A program made the position numbers and the translations under genes. From NCBI GenBank assembly GCA_003854995.1, contig RQOI01000489.1:1-6299 (forward strand): a stretch of DNA of 6,299 nucleotides, given 5' to 3'. This DNA comes from Candidatus Zhuqueibacterota bacterium (GTDB taxonomy: Bacteria; Zhuqueibacterota; Zhuqueibacteria; Residuimicrobiales; Krinioviventaceae). Below the pieces are notes generated by a model. That model saw nothing but the letters and a program-made list of their open reading frames with translations. It did no database searches and was not told the origin of the DNA. Below, in pieces: positions 1 to 5,415 of this stretch; position 1 is the first letter of the stretch, and each line of letters opens with the position of its first letter.

Positions 1-1
1 C

Positions 2-415
2 ATGAAAGTCGCCATCGACGATATCGTCATTCGAGACCGTATTCGCATGGACGAGGGGGACATTGAAGAGCTGGCCCAATCGATCAGTCAGATCGGCCTC
101 ATCCAGCCCATTGTCATTTCCGAAGAGTATGAGCTCTTGAGCGGCTATCGTCGTCTGCACGCCTGCAAGACGCTGGGCTGGGAGACGATAGAGGTGAAAA
201 TTGTGACCGTTGGTGAAAATCCGTTGAAGAAAATAGAGTGGGAGTATCACGAAAATATCGGCCGCAAGGAATTGACCGAGGACGAGAAGCAAGCCTATGT
301 TCACAAGAGAGAGAGTCTGATCAAACCAACGCCAAAAGGATTCTGGCTGAAGATAAAGGCTTTTTTCATGCGGGTGCTCTCCTCATTCAGAAGAAAAAAG
401 GTTTCTGTCGAATGA
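2..415 (+). CDS. Small stand-alone ParB/Srx-type N-terminal domain protein with basic amphipathic C-terminal tail
   Basis: This 137-residue protein matches the ParB N-terminal (ParB/Srx) fold. Visible are a helix with DIEELAQSISQIG (20-32), box I GLIQPIVI (32-39), box II SGYRRLHACKTLGW (47-60), and ENIGRKELTEDEK (84-96). Boxes II and III correspond to the segments that bind CTP in chromosomal ParB proteins (usually GERR and ENxxR), so nucleotide binding is possible but not shown. The helix-turn-helix DNA-binding domain and the C-terminal dimerisation domain of true ParB (about 280-300 residues) are absent. After about residue 108 comes a short tail (113-133) rich in Phe, Trp, Leu, Lys and Arg, which forms an amphipathic helix when plotted at 100 degrees per residue. 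It ends 10 bases before the convergent purA stop. The ATG at position 2 fits the domain start, but its ribosome site and any upstream extension lie outside the window. The domain call is confident; the function is unknown, and partitioning is unlikely from this protein alone. Confidence 0.85.
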   Translation: MKVAIDDIVIRDRIRMDEGDIEELAQSISQIGLIQPIVISEEYELLSGYRRLHACKTLGWETIEVKIVTVGENPLKKIEWEYHENIGRKELTEDEKQAYVHKRESLIKPTPKGFWLKIKAFFMRVLSSFRRKKVSVE

Positions 416-417
416 GG
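381..417. repeat. Inverted repeat at the convergent ends of the ParB-domain gene and purA
   Basis: CCTCATTC (381-388) and GAATGAGG (410-417) are perfect 8-base inverted repeats. AGAA (389-392) and TTCT (403-406) can extend the stem past a three-base bulge, with an A-rich loop. The right arm contains the TGA stop (413-415) of the ParB-domain gene. No T-run follows the stem on either strand, so it is not a classic Rho-independent terminator. Its place between two converging genes makes a transcription-end role possible, but an 8-base match at this spacing can easily occur by chance. Confidence 0.3.
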
Positions 418-425
418 TGCGGCCT

Positions 426-1706
426 CTACGACGCTAAGATGATCGTCTGATTTCTATCCGGTCCAACAGAGATGATGCTGATTTTCACGCCGCTGAGCTC
501 GCTGATGCGCAAAAGATAGTTTTGCGCATTCATCGGCAGATCGTCCCACGTTTTTGCCTCTTTGGTTGACGAAACCCACCCTGGATGCGATTCCAGCACC
601 GGGATGGCTTTTTCTTGTGCGGGCAAGTCCGCCGGATAGTGTTCATAAATTCTGCCGTCATAGTCATAGCCGACGCAAATTTTTATCTCTGCAAGCGAGT
701 CCAGGACATCCAGCTTGGTGATGACCAGGTTTGTCAAGCCATTGATGCGCACCGCATTCTCGACGACGACCATATCAAACCAGCCGCAGCGCCTGGGCCG
801 CCCGGTCGTTGCGCCGAATTCGCCGCCGAGCTGTCGTATGTGTGTGCTGAATTGTTCATCAAACTCGGTGGGGAAGGGTCCCATGCCGACGCGAGTGGTG
901 TAAGCCTTGACGACACCGATGATATTGTCAATTTTTTTCGGACTCAGACCAAGACCGACGCACGCGCCGCCGGAGGAGGGATTCGAGGATGTCACGAATG
1001 GGTAGGTGCCATAGTCAATGTCAAGCATTGTACCCTGCGCTCCTTCGAGCAGAATGTTTTTCCCGGTTCGAATCGCCCCGTCGAGATAAACCGATGTATC
1101 TGTGATGCAATCCCCTATTTTGTCGGCAAAAGAGCGACACTGCTGAACGATCTCGTCGACTGTCATTGGCTCGGCGTGATAAATCGCCTCGAGCACGCGA
1201 TTATGCTCATCGAGGGTGTCGCCGATGCGCGCGGCGAGCGCCTGGGCATCCAATAGATCGCATGCGCGCACGCCCATTCGCCCGACCTTGTCGATGTAGG
1301 CGGGCCCAATGCCCCGGCCTGTTGTGCCTATTTTTTTCAAGCCTTGAGATTCCTCTCTGGCTGTGTCCAGACGGCGATGGTAGGGTAAAATGAGGTGGGC
1401 GCGATCGCTGATCAGCAGTCTGTTGTCAACCGATATTCCCTGATTTTGCACAAATTCCAACTCTCGCATGAAAACGGTCGGATCGATGACAACGCCATTG
1501 CCGATGACGCACATCGTATGCGGCCACAGGATGCCGGACGGTATCTGATGCAGGATGATTTCTTTTCCATTGACCACCACCGTATGACCGGCATTCGGAC
1601 CACCCTGATACCGGGCGACGATATCCATTTTTTCACTCAGCAGATCGACGATCTTGCCCTTGCCCTCGTCACCCCATTGAGCGCCGACAATGACAGAGAC
1701 AGACAT
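426..1706 (-). CDS. purA: Adenylosuccinate synthetase
   Basis: This enzyme condenses IMP with L-aspartate using GTP to form adenylosuccinate, the first committed step from IMP to AMP, in the cytoplasm. It has 426 residues, the usual family length (about 420-430). Landmarks in order: GDEGKGK (12-18) with catalytic Asp13; NAGHTV (38-43) with catalytic His41; the IMP-binding GTTGRGIGPAY (127-137); EGAQGTMLDIDYGTYPF (221-237); the aspartate loop and TTGRPRRCGW (300-309); TKLDVLD (330-336), whose Asp333 reads the guanine base; and SVGPDRNQTI (413-422) near the C-terminus. An in-frame ATG six codons upstream (1722-1724) was not chosen. The ATG at 1704-1706 has AAAGGAG five bases before it, and the longer form would begin inside the foot of a hairpin and add MCKGVS, which is not typical of the family. 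It is the last gene of the secD-secF-STAS series, or a separately initiated gene just after it. Nothing looks damaged. Confidence 0.98.
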   Translation of the reverse strand: MSVSVIVGAQWGDEGKGKIVDLLSEKMDIVARYQGGPNAGHTVVVNGKEIILHQIPSGILWPHTMCVIGNGVVIDPTVFMRELEFVQNQGISVDNRLLISDRAHLILPYHRRLDTAREESQGLKKIGTTGRGIGPAYIDKVGRMGVRACDLLDAQALAARIGDTLDEHNRVLEAIYHAEPMTVDEIVQQCRSFADKIGDCITDTSVYLDGAIRTGKNILLEGAQGTMLDIDYGTYPFVTSSNPSSGGACVGLGLSPKKIDNIIGVVKAYTTRVGMGPFPTEFDEQFSTHIRQLGGEFGATTGRPRRCGWFDMVVVENAVRINGLTNLVITKLDVLDSLAEIKICVGYDYDGRIYEHYPADLPAQEKAIPVLESHPGWVSSTKEAKTWDDLPMNAQNYLLRISELSGVKISIISVGPDRNQTIILAS

Positions 1707-1711
1707 ACTCA

Positions 1712-1718
1712 CTCCTTT
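1712..1718 (-). promoter_or_regulatory. Ribosome binding site that decides the purA start
   Basis: On the minus strand AAAGGAG lies five bases before the ATG at 1706 and downstream of the alternative ATG at 1724, so it can serve only the shorter form. It begins 9 bases after the hairpin stem at 1728-1757, close enough that RNA folding or transcription stopping there could affect purA expression. Confidence 0.8.
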
Positions 1719-1724
1719 ACACAT

Positions 1725-1757
1725 AAAAGCTCCGAACCTCAGAGCAGGCCCGGAGCT
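1725..1757 (-). terminator. Rho-independent-type hairpin between the STAS gene and purA (terminator or attenuator)
   Basis: On the minus strand AGCTCCGGGCCT and AGGTTCGGAGCT pair over 12 positions (10 Watson-Crick, 2 G-U) around the 6-base loop GCTCTG. The stem occupies 1728-1757. Its last U and three more form a UUUU run (1728-1725), followed by AUG. It starts 27 bases after the STAS stop codon and ends only 18 bases before the purA start. The U-run is short, so termination may be partial. On the plus strand the same stem is followed by GAC and six T's, so it could also stop plus-strand transcripts. Whether it insulates purA or attenuates readthrough cannot be told from sequence. Confidence 0.7.
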
Positions 1758-1784
1758 GACTTTTTTCTGCGCGTGCGACGGGTA

Positions 1785-2120
1785 TTAAAAGTCGGCGATG
1801 GCCTCGTCAACGGTGTCGTATAATTTGATGACGTTCGTCAATTTTGTGATCGTCAACAGATTCCTTATCTTTTCCGTTGCGGCGGCCACTTTGAGTTCCC
1901 CACCGGCATTACGAAGTGTGGTCAAGGCGCTGATCAGAATACCAAGGCCAGAGCTATTCATCCAACTCACTTTGGAAAGATCTGCGACAATTCTGGTGTC
2001 CCCTTTTTCGGATAGCTCATGCAGCTTGTCGTTCACCTTGCTCGCATCCGGCCCGCTGATGATATTGCCGGACAGCTGCAGTATGATGATGTCATCCTGT
2101 GCGCGTTGCTGAATGTCCAT
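1785..2120 (-). CDS. Single-domain STAS protein, anti-sigma-factor antagonist type (SpoIIAA/RsbV-like)
   Basis: This 111-residue cytoplasmic protein consists of one STAS domain. The beta-strand IIILQLSGNI (11-20) leads to the signature SKVSWMNSSGLGIL (49-62), and the C-terminal half (GGELKVAAATEKIRNLL onwards) has the family pattern. In SpoIIAA and RsbV the second Ser of DSSG is phosphorylated by a partner anti-sigma kinase (SpoIIAB or RsbW). The dephosphorylated form then binds that kinase and frees a sigma factor. Here the equivalent is Ser57 in N55-S56-S57-G58, with Asn replacing the usual Asp. Neither a kinase nor a PP2C phosphatase is present in the window, so the target is unknown; some STAS proteins of this size regulate other processes. 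The start is supported by GAGGA (2128-2132) seven bases before the ATG. The secF stop lies only 21 bases upstream, implying co-transcription with secDF. Confidence 0.92.
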   Translation of the reverse strand: MDIQQRAQDDIIILQLSGNIISGPDASKVNDKLHELSEKGDTRIVADLSKVSWMNSSGLGILISALTTLRNAGGELKVAAATEKIRNLLTITKLTNVIKLYDTVDEAIADF

Positions 2121-2141
2121 GATTTGTTCCTCGTTGCTTCG

Positions 2142-3074
2142 TTAACGAGATTTGTGCAGCAGCGTGCTTCTGCTTTTTTTCTCATCCGCACGGCTTTGCC
2201 ATTCCAGGACAATCGGGCTGGCGATGAAAATGGATGAATAGGTTCCGATGAGAATGCCGATGATCAGAGCGAGTGAAAAATTATGAATCACCTCGCCGCC
2301 GAGCAGAAACAGCACGACGACCACAATCAACGTTGTCAGTGATGTGATGATCGTCCGGCTGATCGTCTGATTCAGGCTTTTGTTGATGATATTCGGCAAT
2401 GTCTCGCGACGCAGGACTTTGAGATTCTCGCGAATCCGGTCGAACACGACGACTGTATCGTTGATCGAATAGCCGACGATCGTCAAAAAGGCGGCCACGA
2501 CAGCGAGAGAAATTTCCAGGTTGAGCAGAGAAAAAATGCCCAGCGTGATGATGACATCATGGAAGAGGGCAATGACCGCGCCGATAGCGAACTTGAACTC
2601 GAAGCGCCAGCTGATATAGATGAGGATGCCGAGCAGAGAGATGAGCACGGCCAGGATGGCGGCTCGACCGAGCTCGCCGCCGATCTTTGGCCCCACCTCG
2701 TTCACCGATTTGATTTCATAAGTATTGTTTGGGAAATCTTGCGTCAACTCCGCTTCGATCACCTGGCCGGCTTCGGTTCCTTCTTCCATTTTTTCGACGC
2801 GGATGATGAATTCATTGGCTTCTTTCAGACCGACCTGTTTGATTTCCGCGCTGCCAAAGCCAATGTCACTGAGGGAATTCCGTAATTCGCTCGCGCTGAC
2901 GCTCTGCGCAAACGCCAGGTCCAGGGATGTCCCACCGGTGAAATCGATGCCCATGCGCGGACCGCCGTGCAGGACAAGTGAAACAAGACTGATGACGATC
3001 AAGGTAGCCGAAATAATATAGCCAATCTTTCGAATACCGATAAAGTTTATATGAGTATTTTGGAAGAACTGCAT
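2142..3074 (-). CDS. secF: Protein translocase subunit SecF
   Basis: SecF is the smaller half of the SecDF complex, an inner-membrane RND-type machine that uses the ion gradient to help pull exported proteins out of the SecYEG channel. The 310-residue length is normal. Seen in order: a first membrane segment (about 15-36); the SecF motif GIDFTGG (42-48); a periplasmic domain ending in the VGPKIGGEL motif (127-135); and five further membrane segments at roughly 138-156, 161-184, 188-212, 240-260 and 264-291. TM3 ends in FHD (171-173), and TM4 carries GYSINDTVVVFDRIREN (201-217) with Asp206, part of the conserved ion-pathway region. A short basic cytoplasmic tail follows. GGAG (3080-3083) lies five bases before the ATG. 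The secD stop is 38 bases upstream with no hairpin between, so secD and secF should share one transcript. Confidence 0.97.
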   Translation of the reverse strand: MQFFQNTHINFIGIRKIGYIISATLIVISLVSLVLHGGPRMGIDFTGGTSLDLAFAQSVSASELRNSLSDIGFGSAEIKQVGLKEANEFIIRVEKMEEGTEAGQVIEAELTQDFPNNTYEIKSVNEVGPKIGGELGRAAILAVLISLLGILIYISWRFEFKFAIGAVIALFHDVIITLGIFSLLNLEISLAVVAAFLTIVGYSINDTVVVFDRIRENLKVLRRETLPNIINKSLNQTISRTIITSLTTLIVVVVLFLLGGEVIHNFSLALIIGILIGTYSSIFIASPIVLEWQSRADEKKSRSTLLHKSR

Positions 3075-3112
3075 TCTGTCTCCATCTCCTCAGCAAAAAA
3101 GACCGGTTGTTG

Positions 3113-5161
3113 TTATATGCTCAGTTTTTTAATCGCATAGCGCGACGTGATGATGTCAAATATCAGTCGAGTGACGACGATGGCGGTGAACATGCTGGCG
3201 ATGATGCCGATCGACAAGGTGAGGGCAAAGCCTTTGATCGGGCCAGTGCCAAAGCTATAAAGCACGACGGCGGTAATCAGCGTCGTTATATTGGCATCGA
3301 GGATGGTGGTGAACGCACGTCCATAACCCGCGTCGATGGCCGCTCGAATCGTCTTGCCGGATTTCAGCTCTTCGCGAATGCGTTCATAGATGAGCACATT
3401 GGCATCCACGGCCATGCCCACTGTCAAGATGATGCCGGCGATGCCGGGCAATGTCAATGTCGAGTGGAAACCGGCCATGACCGCAAAGATGAAGATAATA
3501 TTCAAAATCAGGGCAAAATCGGCGACAATACCCGCTGCTTTGTAGTAAATGATCATGAATAAAATGACGAGTGCCAGTCCGATGACCGCAGAATTGGCGC
3601 CCCGTTTGATGGAATCCCGCCCCAGAGAAGGGCCGACGGTGTTCTCTGTGATGGAATAGAGCGGCGCAGGCAGAGCGCCGGCGCGCAGGATGAGCGCCAG
3701 ATCTTGCGCCTCTTCCATGGTGAAGGTGCCTTCGATCATCGCGCTGCCGGCCGTTATCTTGGTCTGAATGACCGGCGCAGAGGCAACTTTGCCGTCGAGC
3801 ACGATCGCGAGCTGGCGGTCGATGTTATTGCCAGTGACCTTGGAAAAGATCTTGGCGCCTTCATTATTCAGCTCCATGCTGACATAAGGAGCGCCGGCGC
3901 GCAGAGACTGGGTGCCACCGGAAATCTGCACGCTGGCATCGGAGAGCGTTTCACCCAGTAGTTCGGGCTCTTTTTTGGTCAGGTAAAGTCTCTCGAACCG
4001 ATCTTCGCCATAGACGGTCGCCTCTGTGCCAAAGTGGAATTGAACGTCGCTGGGCACGACCGCCTGGACTTCGGGAAGATTGATGATGCGCTGAACGGCG
4101 CGCACGTTCTGCAGCGGCACGGCGATATAGCCTGCTCCCGGGATCTGACGCAATAACGCTGTAAATGGTTTGTCGGAAAAGGTATTTTGATCGACGAGTA
4201 TCGTCGTATCTTGTTCCACCTCTTCAGTCTGTTCACCAAAGAGATCGTCTAATGACACCTCTTCGTCTTTCGCTGTTTCACCGGAGGCGAATTGCGCCGT
4301 ATCCGCTTGCGACTGCGTCACCGTGGAATCTGCGAGCGCGTCGCCCTTTTGCTTCACGCGCATCACCCGATCAATGTCATCCAGAATGGACCAGATGATA
4401 TCGGATTTCTGCACCAGCTTGAATTCGAGCTGCGCCGTCGAGCTGATGACATTCTTCGCGCGTTGTATGCTCGTCACGCCGGCCAGTTCGATGACAATGC
4501 GATTGGCGCCCTGCTTGGTGATGGACGGCTCGGAAACGCCGAACTGGTCGATGCGATTTCGTAACACCTCAAGGGTGCGGTTGACCGCATCCTGGGATTC
4601 GTCCTTGAGCTCTTGAATGATATCCTGATTTGTCTGGCCCTTGCGACCAAAATAGCGATTCATCTCAATATTTCGCGATTTAAAATTTTCTTCCAGGACG
4701 CTGAAGAAATCGTCGCCCCCCTGTTCAACGGTATTTTTCGTCGCACTGATGATGTCTTCGAGCCGATCATCCTTGTTTTTGGCCACGTTTCGCAATAACT
4801 GCGGCAAGTCAGCTTCGTAGACGAGATAGGTCCCGCCCTGCAAATCCAGACCCCGCTTGATGGCTCTCTTTTCAATTTTTTCGATTTTTGCGCTCAAATC
4901 CAAGAGTTCGGCGGCGCTCGCCAACGCATCATTCAAGGAATCACCGCTCGCAGCTTTGCGAATGCGAGCTTCAAGATCACCAGCTGTCAGGCTTTCATCA
5001 ATCTCAATCTTGTTCAGCCTGGTCAAGCTGTCGATTTTATCAATGAATTCAGTCTCTTTTCTATTCAGTCCAGATAACTGAAATGTGGGATAAAGCGAAT
5101 ATCCGGCAACGATGAGTAAAATGAGTACGAGAACAACTTTGACAATATAGCTTCGTTGCAT
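3113..5161 (-). CDS. secD: Protein translocase subunit SecD
   Basis: SecD is the larger partner of SecF. Its periplasmic P1 domain is thought to grip emerging substrates, and its membrane part carries the ion-coupling residues. It has 682 residues, longer than E. coli SecD (615). Landmarks: TM1 (about 8-26); GLDLQGGTYLVYE (104-116); RNRIDQFGVSEP (201-212); GANRIVIELAGV (218-229); TAQLEFKLV (242-250); LAIVLDGKVASAPVI (451-465); ALILRAGALPAPL (489-501); then five membrane segments from about 522 to 670. GMAVDANVLIYERIREEL (582-599) carries Asp586, the TM4 aspartate needed for ion-driven function in studied SecDF proteins. Between residues 251 and about 392 lies an insert relative to short SecDs, including a Ser/Thr/Asp/Glu-rich stretch at 272-325. 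GGAGG (5171-5175) lies nine bases before the ATG. Upstream is a strong promoter. The yajC and tgt genes often found next to secD are not on this side. Confidence 0.97.
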   Translation of the reverse strand: MQRSYIVKVVLVLILLIVAGYSLYPTFQLSGLNRKETEFIDKIDSLTRLNKIEIDESLTAGDLEARIRKAASGDSLNDALASAAELLDLSAKIEKIEKRAIKRGLDLQGGTYLVYEADLPQLLRNVAKNKDDRLEDIISATKNTVEQGGDDFFSVLEENFKSRNIEMNRYFGRKGQTNQDIIQELKDESQDAVNRTLEVLRNRIDQFGVSEPSITKQGANRIVIELAGVTSIQRAKNVISSTAQLEFKLVQKSDIIWSILDDIDRVMRVKQKGDALADSTVTQSQADTAQFASGETAKDEEVSLDDLFGEQTEEVEQDTTILVDQNTFSDKPFTALLRQIPGAGYIAVPLQNVRAVQRIINLPEVQAVVPSDVQFHFGTEATVYGEDRFERLYLTKKEPELLGETLSDASVQISGGTQSLRAGAPYVSMELNNEGAKIFSKVTGNNIDRQLAIVLDGKVASAPVIQTKITAGSAMIEGTFTMEEAQDLALILRAGALPAPLYSITENTVGPSLGRDSIKRGANSAVIGLALVILFMIIYYKAAGIVADFALILNIIFIFAVMAGFHSTLTLPGIAGIILTVGMAVDANVLIYERIREELKSGKTIRAAIDAGYGRAFTTILDANITTLITAVVLYSFGTGPIKGFALTLSIGIIASMFTAIVVTRLIFDIITSRYAIKKLSI

Positions 5162-5415
5162 AAATAAATTCCTCCGAGCAGTGAAGAATCAGGAAAAGAC
5201 ATAACCACGAAATATAGCGTATTATCGGCAAAATGTCAAATAAAATTACCTTGATTTCGTTCGGTAAACAAGATAAAACAAATAATTAAAAGTGCTTTTT
5301 CTTTTCTGTTGAATTTCTTAGTATTGCAGGTCGTTTGCGCGGCACGTTTCACAAGATGGCAACAATTCTTTTCGCTTTTCAGTGAATGATGTTGGAACCG
5401 AGATGAGGATTTTGA
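5162..5415. other. Divergent intergenic region between secD and the NhaC-family gene
   Basis: This 254-base AT-rich spacer holds the 5' ends of two divergent transcripts. The secD side contains the strong promoter at 5211-5239 and an untranslated leader of about 43 bases. On the antiporter side only a weak candidate is visible, TTGATT (5251-5256) and TAAAAC (5274-5279) with 17 bases between; the -10 match is poor. I saw no RNA gene, no strong hairpin and no credible small coding frame. The two candidate promoters lie close to one another, so a regulator bound near 5235-5260 could affect both, but no operator-like palindrome stands out. Confidence 0.6.
5211..5239 (-). promoter_or_regulatory. 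Sigma70-type promoter for secD-secF-STAS
   Basis: Read on the minus strand, TTGACA (5239-5234) matches the -35 consensus exactly, and TATATT (5216-5211) matches the -10 consensus at five of six positions, with an ideal 17-base spacer. Transcription would start near 5204-5203, giving a leader of about 43 bases before the secD ATG with GGAGG inside it. The -10 region TATATTTC also resembles the Bacteroidota-type TAnnTTTG element, missing one position, so sequence alone does not fix which sigma factor uses it. Confidence 0.8.

Noticed and set aside
585..1256. Long open frame of 223 codons on the plus strand opposite purA
   Set aside because: It lies wholly antisense to a gene with complete PurA motifs, and its translation shows no recognisable domain.
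1707..1724. Earlier in-frame ATG that would lengthen purA by six residues (MCKGVS)
   Set aside because: The good ribosome site AAAGGAG lies downstream of it, the extension is not typical of PurA, and it starts in the foot of the hairpin.
3075..3112. Run of six T's (minus strand) between secD and secF, considered as a terminator
   Set aside because: Only the palindrome ACCGGT precedes it, which cannot form a stem with a loop; nothing supports termination there.
3107..3562. Open frame of 151 codons on the plus strand opposite the end of secD
   Set aside because: It is antisense to the secD membrane region, its composition is His/Asp/Arg/Gly-rich as expected of a reverse reading, and it has no family signature.
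5077..5202. Possible upstream frame beginning at an ATG in the secD leader (5202-5200, minus) and overlapping the secD start out of frame
   Set aside because: The ATG falls within a base or two of the predicted transcription start and has no ribosome site; there is no sign of coding constraint.
5251..5279. Candidate promoter TTGATT-17-TAAAAC for the antiporter gene
   Set aside because: The -10 element is a poor match and such matches are common in AT-rich spacers; it is noted in the intergenic entry but not listed as a promoter.
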